A stretch of DNA of 64,000 nt, taken from the NCBI GenBank assembly GCA_941918925.1, contig OW799237.1:16039201-16103200 (forward strand), in the 5' to 3' direction. Of the stretch, positions 45,225 to 57,419 are shown one piece after another. Every line of letters starts with the position of its first letter. Position 1 is the first letter of the stretch. A program made the position numbers and the translations under genes. The notes below the pieces were generated by a model. It saw only the letters and a program-made list of their open reading frames with translations. It searched no databases and was not told the DNA's origin. This DNA comes from Phyto melanocephala. Lineage: Eukaryota; Arthropoda; Insecta; Diptera; Rhinophoridae.

Positions 45225-48200
45225 ATGACTTAAGATTAATTTATTTTTCTAAATGTGGTACTGGCCACATTTTTTAATTAAAAAGAGCGGTTAAGAAAGA
45301 GTAAGTAAAAATTTTTTTTCTCGTATTTGCCTGACACCTTTAATTATCAAATCATTTAATCAAAAAATTTCACAAATACTTAATATGGTTTAAAAAATTT
45401 TCAGTTGTTAAAAATAACAAAAAAAAAATTAAAATTTTTCTAAAAAATAAAAATAACATAAAATTCCCCTCATCCCAGTAATAACCTCTTTAAAACCCCT
45501 TGAAAGAAACTTTGAAAATATAAAGACAAGCCGGTAATATTTTTATTATTTCTGTTCAACATAAATACATTGTTGTGAGGCTGTTGCTGCTATAGCTACC
45601 TAGCGATAATATTAAATGTTGTTGTCATCACATAAATACTGGCCCATTGTGTAAGGAGGACGTTTTACAATGATGACAAGGAGCCTGCTTGCTTGCTTTT
45701 TTACTGACTGATCATTATGAAGTTTTCGCTTCTGCTGCTTCTGCAAAGAGTTGTGTATTAGTATGTGTGTGTTGATGGTGAATTAACTGTCAACTTAATA
45801 TTTGTCATGTTTTTTGTGCTGTTAACGCTTTTCTAGCGTCGACAAGGTCTTATAGTTGTTGTGGCTGTTATAAAAAGATGACAAAATAAATTTTTCATTT
45901 CAAATATTCTAACATGTTTTGTTAGCAAAAAATTATAAAGATTTTATTTCAGCTGTAGAAAAGTCTCCCTTTTTTTTGAAATTATCAACACAATTTTTGG
46001 AAACAAAAAGAAAAAAACTTTAGGAAATGGTATGCGAGAACAAGTTTTTTTTTTTAAGAAAAGAAAAAATTGTGTTTATTTTATTTGATTTCATTTCTGT
46101 TGAAAAGAGATCGTGATAAACATTTGTATTTTCGGTTTGTTAAGGATCAATACGTTAACATGATTTTATTTATTTCAATTCGTTTTTAATGCAGAAAATT
46201 CTCAGCTCAGTAACTTTGTCTGGTCTTGGTTTTTGTTTGTTGTTTTCAGATCACGATGACAAAACTAAACTGAAAGCATCAAATCAATTTAAACGAGGAT
46301 CAGTTCTAAAAAAATTTGTTATGTATGTTTTAAATTTTGGCCGTAGTTTTATCAATTAAATCAGCCCTCGTTATTACACAGAATGTCATGATTCATGATT
46401 TATTTGCGCAAAAAAAAGCAAGACTTGTCTCGCTTTAAGCTCTATTTGTAGAGTTTCTGTATAACAACTTATAAAGCGAGTGTTAAAAATAAAACAAAAA
46501 AATTATTTTAAAATCTAGTTCTAAAGCTTCTGCAGCTTCTGCTTTATAATAACCTGATTCTAGAGTTTTTGCTAAAGCACTCTTAATAAGGGTTTTTTCG
46601 ATTAAATTTTAGCCAGTAGCATGACTAGTTTTTTCTATCAGTTGCTAAATTGTCTATATGGCAGAGCAAAATGTTTGTATGACTACATGTGCCTGCCTGC
46701 CAACAACATTTAGTGTCGTTTAGTGCGACAAAAATGGTTTAAGTACCTTTAACGCCAAACATGATGATGTTTAATTTTAGTTTTTTCTCTTTTCGCTTTG
46801 ACTTTTTTTTATTGAGCAGTATTGTGAAAAAGCAACCGAATGCTGGGAAAGTGTTTTATGTAAAGTCATACCTAAAAAGGGCGACTTAAGTAAGCAACAA
46901 AAGCTAAGCATTACAATCGTGATTTTTGAATTTATTGTTAACTTATAGGAATTTTTTGAATTCGCATAGAATTCAGAAATAGATTTTATTTGGGTTTTTT
47001 TATATTTTGTGTTTCAAGTTTTTGGAAAAAAATGAAAAATCATGGAATAAATATTTTAGTATGGAAATTTAGAAAAAAATGCAACATAAATGTTTAGAGG
47101 AGTTGCCAGACATTTTTTAAAATACAAATTATTTAAAAAATTATTTTATTTCCTTCTTCGCTCTATAATTGCAAAAACATATAGATTTTTTTAAATTTTT
47201 TTATTAAAGATATGGTAACATTGTTAAAGGGTATTCTATCTTTAAACGACAGTACAAGAACAAATCGCTTTATACCACGAGTTTTCCTATCTAACCGTAG
47301 GATGCATAACCAATATATATACCACGCAAACAATTACAATTTTTTCCTATGTTCCTCGTAAAAACAAAGCTGTATTGCTGCTTTACTCGATGCACTTTGA
47401 TGACTACATAGCAGAGAGTGGCAAACTTAAATTTTTAGTTATTTACAATATTGTTAATATATATTACAATGGTTTTGATATAATGGACCAGTTATTTTCA
47501 GAGCATCTACAAGGCGAGCTTTTAATATTAACCACTATCATAATTTTTTAACGTTTCTCCAAGCAGATGATATTTTTGGTTAATTGCTATAATCATATCA
47601 TCATATTTAAGGGGCAAAACTTTTGCGCCGCCCTGTGTTTAAATTTAGCATAACAAACTTTTGTTTAAAAATCGACCCAGTCAATGCATTTAGAGCACAT
47701 CATAACATTTCCTTATATAAATGACTGAAACGTGTTCAATTGTGATTTAAAATTTTAAATACTGACGCCTCTATAATTTTTTTAATGAAGACAATTTAAA
47801 TTAAAAAAAAAAAATCCACATATATTTGGTTCATGCATTTAAGAATATATCAACTAATTTTTTACTCAAAACATTCTTACGTTTTCCATATTTTCCTAAA
47901 TAATTCCACAGCAATTTGTTTTGGCCACAATGTCTAGTCATTATAATGATGGTGTTGATTATTTGATGTACAACCGAAACGTTTCTTTATGCTGATGAAC
48001 TGCACAAAGTCCTGTAGTGATATATTGAAACATGTGTTATTTTTAGTAGAAATAAATCCACATTTGCATACGTTTTAGTAAAAAAAAAGATTTTTTTTTT
48101 TCAATTTTATATAAATATTCTCTTTTAAAGTTGTCTTAATTATGACAAGTGTTTTTCGACTGCACTTTTATTTATAAAATAGCATTTTGATCTTTATTAA

Positions 48201-48600
48201 TTTATGCTAAAATGAAATTATCTTACAAAAGATAAGTTGTTTGTGTACTTTAGTTGTTTTTGTAAATAAAAAATAATTGCCTCAATTAATATTTTTGATT
48301 AAAAATTATTTGCTTGTTTAGTTTAATGCAAACAAATTATGGCGGTTTATCAATGTTGTGTATAAATAATGTTTGTAGTGAAGATATTTGTAAGGGATTT
48401 GATTTAGACTGTGCAATATGCAAATGTGCAAGTCATTGATCTATAAAAGTAATCATAATTAAAAAATATTAGGGATATAGATGTGTGCCTCATAATTTTT
48501 TAAATAAATTTAAAAAATTGGCAACAAATGATCTTTTTTTATTTTCTTTTGCAATTTTTTTTTTGCTTATAAATTAATTTTATATAAAGGGTGGGTAAAT
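45225..48600. other. long AT-rich stretch, nothing recognised
   Basis: No frame above about 60 codons and no shared repeat was seen. Long T and A runs dominate. Confidence 0.5.
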
Positions 48601-48619
48601 TTGACGTGGGTTAGGTGAA

Positions 48620-50444
48620 ATGGTGTACACGTATGTCCAATTGGCATGTTGTGAACTCTAAAGAAAAGAAGTTTCCTAATAAAAAACATAAACTCAACAT
48701 CGTTATTATATTAACGAAGTTCAGTCCCTTAAATGTAATTCCTTAAAAACTTCCTAATCGTAATCGTAAGGTAAAGTATTCACGCAAAATTTTTCTTCTC
48801 AGATACGCCAAAACCCAGGACTTTGGCAAACTATCATCCTGTTATACTAATGCTTTACAAGTCGTTCCGCTCCACCGTCCAAAGCGAGCTAGATGAGTTC
48901 TCACCTCCCTGTGATCTGTAATTGTACTAGGCAATTCGGATTCAAAAAAGGTTCTGGTTCTGGTTGATTACATTTGTGGAGAGCTTGATGGTGGCTGCAG
49001 TGGTGTACCAGGAGTATTCTTTGATTATTCTAAAGCCTTTGATCTGGTTAACCATGATATTTTAATAAAAAAAACTTACTATTATAGGAGTTTCGAACAA
49101 AACTCTGAACATTTTCCGAAGTTATTTATTAAACAGGAAGCAGTTCGTTTAAGTTGGTGAGTCTAAAAGTACAATGCTACCAGTAACCTGTGGAGTTCCG
49201 CAAGAAAGTGTCCTTGGTCCTTTACTGTTCAAGATTTTTATTAATGATCTGAAAATTATTGGCTTTAACGGCAAGTTATATATGTATGCTGATGATATAT
49301 GCTTGTTTTATCCATATAAATACTCACAAGATTGAATATGATGCGGCTATTCTACCGGAATTTTCGCAATGCAACAGACTTGTTATTAATCCCTCCAAGA
49401 CTAAATTCGTAAGATTTAAACCATACAATCTAAAAAATGATGAGAAGATGTTTGTTTATGTTGATGGAATCGCTATTAATGAATCTGAGATGGTAACATA
49501 CTTAGGAGTTGTCTTAAATTAAAATTTGTTATGGGATGAGCATATACTTTCACTAAAAGCTAAAGTTTCGCCAGGCATTGGAATACTATATAAGTTTTGA
49601 AATAAGCTTAACTGCGATACAAAGTTACTTATTTATTAGTTTCTTGTACATTCACATTTTGCTTATCTTCCTGCTCTATATGGTTGTAGAATAAATAATT
49701 CCTTGAAGTCACTTCAATCTGCCCAAAATAAAGCGTTAAAACTTGTATTTAATCTTTGTTTAAAAGATATGCAAAAAATATTTTGCCAATACGAGGCTTG
49801 TATAAACAAAAAGTTTTAATGTACGTGTTTAAGACTCTAAGCGACAATGAACATCGATCTGTACCATTTTCTAATAATTTGGCTCGAACGCAAAGAAATA
49901 CCAGACAAGCTCAAAATTTAAGTTTTGCAAGATGTCGCCTTGATTTGACCAAGCAAAGAGTTTCATTTTCTGGGCCTATTGAATATAATAAATTGCCTGT
50001 AAATTATCGAAACATTTATGTTATTTCTACGTTTAAAAATCAAATAAAAAACCACTTACTTACAAATAAAGAAACACTTCTAATGTAATTATGAAATCTA
50101 ACGTATCTGAATCTGTTTATGTTGACCCAGCAAAGAATTTCATTTTCTGGGCTATTGAATATAATAAATTGCCTGTAAATGATCGAAACATTAATGTTAT
50201 TTCTACGTTTAAAAATCAAATAAAAAACCACTTACTTACAAATAAAGAAACACTTCTAATGTAATTATGAAATCTAACGTATCTGAATCTTTTTTTTTTA
50301 CTCTCTTTGTATTTTTCTTTTTTCTCTTTTAATGTAATATATAAAGTTGCCTTTTGCCCCTATAAAGCCTTCAAGGCGCTGGGGCATCAAATTGTAAATT
50401 TGTAAAAATATCTATGAATAAATGAAAATACAAAAAAAAAAAAA
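48620..50444 (+). pseudogene. CR1/Jockey-type non-LTR retrotransposon, reverse transcriptase and 3' end
   Basis: Reverse-transcriptase motifs appear in order, in changing frames: PKPRTLANYHPVI (about 48820), GVFFDYSKAFDLVNHDIL (49010-49062, with the FDYSKAFD Asp), GVPQESVLGPLLFKIFINDL (49192-49250), LYMYADDICLFYP (catalytic YADD, about 49276-49315), NPSKTKFVRFKP and VTYLGVVLN. The C-terminal part at 49756-50088 ends ..FKNQIKNHLLTNKE. The 3' region has an AATAAA signal and an A-rich tail at about 50420-50444. Several frameshifts and stops are present, and no endonuclease domain was found. The clade is inferred from motif style only. Confidence 0.8.
49953..50290 (+). repeat. 177-bp tandem duplication of the retrotransposon tail
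   Basis: Unit 1 (49953-50129) and unit 2 (50130 to about 50290) both begin GCAAAGA.TTTCATTTTCTGG and contain AATAAATTGCCTGTAAAT, ending in AATCTAACGTATCTGAATCT. They differ by only a few bases. The duplication covers the last codons and stop of the coding relic plus the start of the 3' untranslated region. Confidence 0.9.
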
Positions 50445-51105
50445 TCTCCCAAATGATAATCTTATTAATTTCGGTGTCTTATCTATATTCTTAAGAATTG
50501 GGTCGCCCCATAACGCTTAGTCGCTTAGACTTTAGATTCATTTTTGACCAGCAGTATTCAAAAATTATCCCATTTTTGAATAAATTATAAACTTCTTCAT
50601 TTCCGATCAAACAGTGATGGCTTGATATCCATATTATCTCTAGACATTCACTATTAACATGGACATTTCCAGATAAAATTTATTCATTTATCTGTGTCCT
50701 GGTAACTGACTGTCTATGTAAAGATACGAATTTGATCTTCGTTATCAATTTCCTTTATCCATTTAATGCTTTCCGTAATTGCCTTAATATCAGCCTAGAA
50801 ACAGTATTGTGTTCTGGAAGATGGAATTATTTACCTCTAGATACTCTAAATTATATTTTTTTTTTATTTTTGCTTAAATTAAATAACGGAATCCAAATTG
50901 CAATAATAGGTTTTATTATAGTGGCAGGTACCTTCACACGAGATGTATTAAACATATAACGTGTTACTTTTACGACCTACATGTAATCTCATATGTCTGT
51001 CGAAATTGCCATTTTACATGTTCATTTTAATTTTTACTTTCAAGCGTACATATGTATGTATGTGATTACATCTGATAACATTTCTGCTGACAGCGATTTT
51101 ATTTG
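50445..51105. other. AT-rich spacer
   Basis: The frame 50732-50959 has no recognisable motif. Nothing else identified. Confidence 0.45.
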
Positions 51106-51109
51106 TTTG

Positions 51110-51400
51110 TGAAGTTGGATCGCAGAGAGATTTTACAGTGGATGCTGCTGCGACATGGTTGGGTGGGCAAAACGGGAGTAATCACCTGACTCTCGTGAAT
51201 TCTTCGAGTGGTGGAGTTTGTGAAGTATTTTATGTAGTAGTTTTTGATATATTTTTCAGTTTTGTTTTATGAGCGGATGCGTGGCCAGTGAGAGGGTTGG
51301 AATCTGCCTGAGCTATCGCCACGAACAAGCTAGTCGGAAACCTCACTGGGCCAAAACTGTTCGTAACATAATAGTGACTTACCAGGTGACTTATTAACCG
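51110..51400. other. GC-richer patch, possibly retroelement-derived
   Basis: GATGCTGCTGCGACATGG, GAGCGGATGCGTGGCC and CGGAAACCTCACTGGGCC stand out against AT-rich flanks. GGCCAGTGAGAGGGTT and AACCTCACTGGGCC are near-complementary about 60 bases apart. No coding frame or terminal repeats identify it. Confidence 0.3.
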
Positions 51401-51521
51401 TTTAAATTTTGAAAATTAAAAAAAAAGAAACAGAAATATCCAAATTTAATGAAATATTTATTTTGTGCCATAAAGTATGTCTGCTATATTCTTCTTGAAA
51501 ATTATTTAAAACTTTTTTTAT

Positions 51522-51910
51522 CACCTAAGCCGGCAATTCGTCAATAGCAGCTGTAATGTTGTCTTCTAGGGGTGGAATTGTAGCTGGCTAAGCCTTGTAC
51601 ATGAGAAACTTTACGCACCCTTCAAACAAGTCTAGCGGGGTCAAACCACATGACCTTGGTGGCCAATGGACTGCTCAGAAACGAGACATCAATTGGTCAC
51701 AAAACTCGCTTCTCAATAGGTTTATTGTATCCCGTGTCAGGTGGCAGTAGCACAATCTTGTTAAAACCACATGTTAAACAAGTCCAATTCTTCCATTTTG
51801 TGTAAAAATAAGTTGGTAGTCATTGCATGGCACCTTGCTCCATTGACTCTAACGTTGTGATCATCATCATTCTTGATGAGGTACGGTCCAATGATGCCGC
51901 CAACTGTGCT
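51522..51910 (-). pseudogene. Tc1/mariner transposase, central part
   Basis: The minus strand reads GGIIGPYLIKNDDDHNVRVN, then HKMEELDLFNMWF, stop, QDCATAT, then a frame change to LLRSEFCDQLMSRF, stop, AVHWPPRSCGLTPLDLF and PLEDNITAAIDELPA. These are colinear with the transposase copy inside Helentron L (58563 onward), to which it is clearly related, and they cover the second Asp and the PRSCDLTPLD region of the third catalytic residue. Two Gly/Cys changes alter catalytic motifs (QDCATAT, SCGLTPLD). Stops are present. Confidence 0.8.
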
Positions 51911-52564
51911 TCAATAGTGTATATATTAGGATTCATTAGCAGATCATTAGCTGCTTCTGGCTAGTAGTTGTATTTGCAATTTTCCGAAAATTTTTAAAAT
52001 GAATTTTTTATCCAAATTCGACAGTGACTTTAATTATAATTAGTTTTCATTTATTCGCACTAGTTATAGAATAGAAATTATCACAACTTAATTCTTCTTG
52101 GACTTGTCGTTTATTTGTTTTGCTTTCCTCAAATAATTGAAAATTAATTGATTTTAAATAGGTTTTTTTTCAAAAAAACTACGGATATAAAAATTAAAGT
52201 TTAAAAACACACAAATTTTGTTTTGTTACTTTTACCACCAATAGCGGTAGTGGTGGGTTTAAAAACCAACCATGTTTTATTAAATAACTATTGTCCTTAA
52301 ACCACATGTACTTTAGGGAATTTCACTAAATTTTTTTTAATTTTCATAACCCCTTAAAACCCCAAAATAAAAACCCTAAAGAAATCCCAACAAAAAAAAA
52401 AAAAAAAACTATTATATTTTATTTAAATTTAATATCCATATTTGGCAAAACATATTAGTTGTGAGCCAGATTGGCAGATTGCTAGAATTTTGAATACAAT
52501 TCATTTTGTTGATTTTAAGATTTATGTACAAGTTTATGTGATTATAATTGAAAAATATTACGAT

Positions 52565-53045
52565 TTATAAAAATATTTGAAAAAAGATTGGAAAAAGATT
52601 AAATTCATTGATAATTAATTTTCTATAATTTGAACAAATTTCCAAGTGTTTATACAAGTTGTAAAAGTTGAAACCATTTAAAATGTCTATTACCTCTGAT
52701 AGCTGAAGTTGAGATTTTCCAAAAAATTTAAGTCTATATCTGTTATATATTGGACAGACTCCTAAAAAGTGGAAAGTATTTTTCTCTACCCCATGATTGC
52801 ATATTGTGCACACGGACGCAGAGTTGTTTGTGAAGGACCTTGCGTTTATGTTAAGCAAACCTCCTCTCGCTCTGACTATTAAGCTAGTGGTACGAGATGA
52901 GTAGTTTTTTGCAAGTAGAGGTGATACGGTGTGATTTAGTCGACAATAAAGGTCGTGGTGCTATAAGTTTGTTGACCATAGTAAATTATCTTCACGTTCC
53001 TTTACAATGAGTAGACTTATTATTGCTTTCCAGTTAGTGCAAAGT
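52565..53045 (-). pseudogene. non-LTR retrotransposon C-terminal relic
   Basis: The minus frame at 52565-52858 encodes 97 residues with LNINARSFTNNSASVCTICN and ENTFHFLGVCPIYNRYRLKF in close order. This C-x2-C...H...C pattern plus a CP.YN.YR tail is the terminal zinc motif of many arthropod non-LTR elements. Upstream, SSRTTSLIVRARGGLLN continues the reading to about 52900, and further pieces such as NWKAIISLLIVKERE reach about 53040, with stops. It differs in sequence from the other non-LTR relics in the window. The frame may once have continued; no reverse transcriptase is present. Confidence 0.65.
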
Positions 53046-53052
53046 GGGAGGT

Positions 53053-53394
53053 TTGCACTAGTTCAATGTGAATAACATTTTTTATGACTTCTAATTCATA
53101 AGTGCAAGAGGAGACATGAAGAATACCTTCTCCAAATCCGAAATGATGTGCTTAAAGTTTCATGAAAATGCATTCAAAAAAATTTAAAACAATTCATACA
53201 AACAAACATTTTTAACGCAGAAAACATGGATTTATTTTCAACTAATTTAATGATATATTCATATAAACACATGCTCTCCTATGATACGTTCATGTTAAAA
53301 TAATGCATGTTTCACCAACATTGAACCACTTTGTCATAGATTGAACTCTTACATTCACTATTTCTTTTTCATGTCTTTTTTGCTGGGATGTTAA
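53053..53394 (+). repeat. MITE-family copy, inverted relative to 4130-4524
   Basis: The sequence from GCACTAGTTCAATGTGAATA to TTTTTTGCTGGG matches the reverse complement of 4130-4524 along almost its whole length, including ATTCATATAAACACATGCTC. The right terminus TTTTTTGCTGGG is intact; the left CCCAGCAAAAA is missing. It abuts the non-LTR relic on its left. Confidence 0.65.
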
Positions 53395-54635
53395 AAATTA
53401 TAAAAAAAAAACTAAAAAATAATTTTATTTAAACTCCGCAATTCTGCATGCAACATCCAGGCAAACATCTCTGCCGTCACATTTACGCATACACATTAAC
53501 ATAACAGTGACTCCCTCCATCAATACAATAAATTTTAATAATCAATTTTGACTTTAATTACAGATGACACCTAAAATAACAATGTCATCAATTATTGTTT
53601 TTAATAACAATTTATGATAATGAGACTCTTTTGCTTAACTTGAAATTATTATAACAATATTACACTCACACACAGCCACACTCACAGATACGCACACATC
53701 CCCACAAATACAATAAAATTATGCTAAATAAGAAAATACTTAATTAGTTTAATATTAAATGGAAATTGAAGCCATATGTTAACGACACTTTATCAATTAG
53801 AAAAAAAGCTTTTACTCTCTCTTCATGCCACTTGCGGAATATTAAAATTTATATTATTCTCTCTTTCTTTAGCTTTTTGGTTTAAACATCTGGTCGTTAC
53901 CGCAAAATTATTATATTGGCCTTTTGATTACGTTTACAAAAGGACAATTATGGTTACTTTTCAAGATCATTACCATAACAGAGGCATATAATTAGGCGTT
54001 AAATTAAAACAAATTAAAAAGAAAATCTTTGAAGCATATTTGATGTCATTAATTTGTTAAGTGATTTGATTAATATTAAATGTTTTAGTAGAATTTGTTG
54101 GAAATTTTGTGTAATACTTGTCTATGGAAACTGTGAAAGTGACAGTTTTATTAAAAAAGGACAACTAAAAACGATTATCTAAACTTAAAGCAAAATTTCG
54201 AAGATTACTTTGGTAGGCACTGGTCTTACTAAATAATGTTTTACAAGCGGAGCACGGACCTATTAGGTGGTCCCCACAATGTTTTATATTTTTTCCTTAA
54301 GTTCCCTGGAACGGAAAAAAAATCTAAGTGATTGTGAATCCAAATTTAAAACAGAAAAAAACAACATCTCATCTCTAAAGCTCATCTAAAAAATATATAG
54401 TTTAAAGATACATTTTTTTAAAATATAATAAATTTATCAAGCAGTTTAATTTAATAAAAAATAAATGGAATTTATTCTTAAAGAAGACTAACTAACATTC
54501 AATCTTTCATAAACATTAGTCACTTCCTTAAATTTTGTCTAAAAATTTGTCATTCATATGTGTATTCCCACAGCAATTAAAATCTAACAGCAACAAAGTT
54601 GACACACAATGCATTTATAGAAAAAAATATATACG
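53395..54635. other. AT-rich spacer
   Basis: The frame 53776-53991 is hydrophobic without motif. Nothing recognised. Confidence 0.45.
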
Positions 54636-54639
54636 CATA

Positions 54640-55622
54640 CACAGAAAAAAATATCCCTTAAATTTGTTTAATTAATTGACTTTTTGAATTGTTTTAAAAT
54701 TCTAATTATATTTTTCATTAACTGAATTAATTTTTTTAATTGATATTAAATATTTTCAAAAAACAAAGAGATTTCTGTCAGTTGAATAAAATAAATAAAA
54801 AATAAAAAATGTTATTTAAATGAAATTTTTTGAAAATTGAATTTCTTAGAAATAATTTAATATAATTATTATTCAATGAGCAGAATAATAAAAAAAAGTA
54901 GACAATATGCAAGAAAACGTTCTGGTAAGTGAAAATATATAAAAATATGTTCACTTTTAAATATAATAAAAGATTTCAGTTTCATTGTAGATGTGCCCAA
55001 ATTCAATAATTATTGTATCCCCTTATATTCCTTAGAATTCTCATTTTAGTAGGTAAGTTTGTTGAATTTCTTCACTCTGTCTGATCAAGCCTTTTTACCG
55101 GTTAATATTCCTTTATATCTAGGTTGTTGATGCTACCAGTTATTTTTGGATATCCGGCTTTCGATATGGTATAGTATGTCTACTTATGGAACCCTACTTC
55201 TTATGCTAAATTATTTTATGTAAATAATGAAATGTAATTAAAAACATAGATTCATATGTACCATATATGAATATTAGGAATACATATATAAATATCAAAA
55301 AAAATATATATTTTTTTTATTGTTTTTCTAAACAAGTTAAATAATTTTTGTTATTGATATAATAAATAGTTTTATTATATAATTACCAAATTTCAATTAT
55401 AGTCATGATTAAATTAATTAAAATCATTTTGGAAAAAAATGGAAATTTTAATTAATTTTTTAATACTGTTTTAATTGATATTTTTCTTAACATTTGTTCA
55501 ATTAAAACTATTAATTTTCATTTAATTAATAGTATCATTTTGATGATTGGAGCAAAATTAAACAATTTTTTAATTATTAATATTAATTTCGTAATTGAAG
55601 TTCATATTTATTTTTTTCTGTG
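54640..55622. mobile_element. TA-flanked MITE with CACAGAAAAAAAT termini, copy 2 (983 bp)
   Basis: The left end CACAGAAAAAAATATCC and right end ATTTTTTTCTGTG are bounded by TA at 54638-54639 and 55623-55624. The whole element matches the reverse complement of 41178-42073, including GATTGGAGCAAAATTAAA near the right end and CTAGGTTGTTGATGCTACCA in the middle. Having two complete copies with their own TA duplications supports a real transposing unit. Confidence 0.8.
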
Positions 55623-55800
55623 TACATATGAATTCACAAACAAACACATATAGAAACGGCCACACATGTCCATTTATTTCTTGTGTCACATCTATTGTTT
55701 GTCACACAATACAACTACCACAATAAATACTCATAAGTTTTTGACAAAAGATGATGGGAAAAAAGGACATTACAACAAACAATCAGACAAATTCTTACAA

Positions 55801-56569
55801 AAACAAGAAACAGTGCTATATTCGTCCGTGCCGAATCTTATATACCCTTCACAACGTGTAGTCATGCAATAACAATTGTTTGTATCACCATTCATCTCAT
55901 ATCAAATACGTGCATATGTATATACTGGTTAGAATAAATGTGGCATCGAACCCCAGCTGAGCCAAAAAAATTTTATTTTATTTAATATATTATTTATATT
56001 TTGTTATTATTATTTTTTATATTTTTTTTTTTTTAATTTTTTTAAAAAAATTTTTTAAAAAAATTTTTAAAAAATTTTTAAATTTTTTTTTTAAATTTTT
56101 TTAAAATTTTTTTTTTGTAGTTTTTTTTATTATTTTTTTCTTATTTTTAATATTTTTTTTTTTTGTAATTTTTTTTGTTTGGTATGTTTTTTACATGTAT
56201 CTATGTATGTATGTTGTTGTTGTAATTGTGAAAAAAAACGAGGTGGTCGTGGTTTTTTGCTCATATCTCAGAAAGTTATGGGGCGATTGTGCTGAATTTC
56301 AATAGCGATTCATTCCTGGATATTTCCAAGAGATTGATACCATATACAGATCTGAGGAACATATAGTTGCTTCTAAAAGTTGATTTCAACCAACACACGG
56401 ACAGACGGGCAGACGGATAGACGGACAGATGGTCAGGGCTTAATCGATTCCTCTATTCATAAGCTTTCAGAAAATATATACTTTATGGGGTCGGAAATGA
56501 AAATTGTAGAAATTACAAACGGAATGACAAAGCTATATATACCCTTGTGCACCACAGGTGGAGGGTATA
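55801..56569 (-). mobile_element. Helentron/DINE-1-like element, copy K (minus), complete ends
   Basis: Plus-strand order is AAACAAGAAACAGTGCTATA, a damaged hairpin TTCGTCCGTGCCGAA, TATATACCCTTCACAACGTG, TACTGGTTAGAATAAATGTG, CCCAGCTGAGCC, a T-rich tract (55970-56190), the complement of the GTCY tract (GGACAGACGGGCAGACGG), and ATACTTTATGGGGTCGG. The minus-strand 5' end is TATACCCTCCACCTGTGGTG, matching copy J. The frame 56380-56637 is element sequence. Confidence 0.9.
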
Positions 56570-57060
56570 ATAAAATTTTTGTGTGTTTGTGTATACGAAT
56601 GTTTACCAATTTTACTGTTTTGTTTGCTTGGTTATAATGTACAAACACATGTACATGGTTTCAAACAATAAACATTGTTTAAAAGCTTGTAACAATAGCA
56701 AAATTACATACGGACACACATACACATTTAGAAATATTTCATAATAAACATTGTATTTCATCAGTATTTTAATGCAACAATGACAACAATATTATAAAGG
56801 ATATGAAAGAGAAAAGGTTTATGTGGTTGGTTTTGTTTGACAAAATGGATATTTTTTTCCACACATTTCTTTTAATGCTGCCTTTTTTTTTGGAATTATA
56901 AGACAAGCAAGAAGTAAATATTTCTAAACACACAGTTGTAAAAACATTAATTTTAATTTAATTTTAAATTTCCTAATTTGTATTATTTTGTGTATTGCAT
57001 ATCAGCATTTAATAGAATGTTTTACCTATAGATGACAATAGTTAATTTAAAAAAAAGATT
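56570..57060. other. AT-rich spacer
   Basis: Nothing recognised. Confidence 0.45.
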
Positions 57061-57239
57061 TTTTAAGAGGATTATTGTGAAAATTATGTTGCGGCTGCGC
57101 ACTTAGTGTACGGTAATTGTTCTTTTTATTGTGCGCCCCTCAGTAATTTGAAAAAGACTTACTAGTCTAAGGCTTTAAATTATTCTTTCACATTTGCTGT
57201 GATTTGTATTGAACGTATTAAAAAACGCTGGAAAGCATC

Positions 57240-57419
57240 ATGGTGTATGGATTAATTACTAATAAGACTCTTTCTTTATCTTTGGATAAATATATGGCTG
57301 AAGCATCATCTGCTATTGATATTGAATTTTTGTATCGTCCTGTCCTCCTCTTTGGTGTATTTTTTGCGTTTGGTGTGTGGCTGCTTGGAACTGTATGTCC
57401 CGAAATTTTCAACGCTTAA
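57240..57419 (+). CDS. short coding-like frame with one membrane-type segment (59 aa)
   Basis: From the ATG at 57240 (the frame is open from 57222) the product starts MVYGLITNKTLSLSLDKYMA and ends ..CPEIFNA before TAA. It contains a hydrophobic stretch (PVLLFGVFFAFGVWLLGT, residues 34-51) long enough for one membrane helix. Composition is balanced and unlike the AT-driven frames around it. Upstream, 57067-57165 is also coding-like in another frame (EDYCENYVAAAHLVYGN). This suggests the C-terminal end of a larger membrane protein gene or pseudogene, such as a receptor, but I cannot name a family. It ends two bases before Helentron L. Confidence 0.3.
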   Translation: MVYGLITNKTLSLSLDKYMAEASSAIDIEFLYRPVLLFGVFFAFGVWLLGTVCPEIFNA

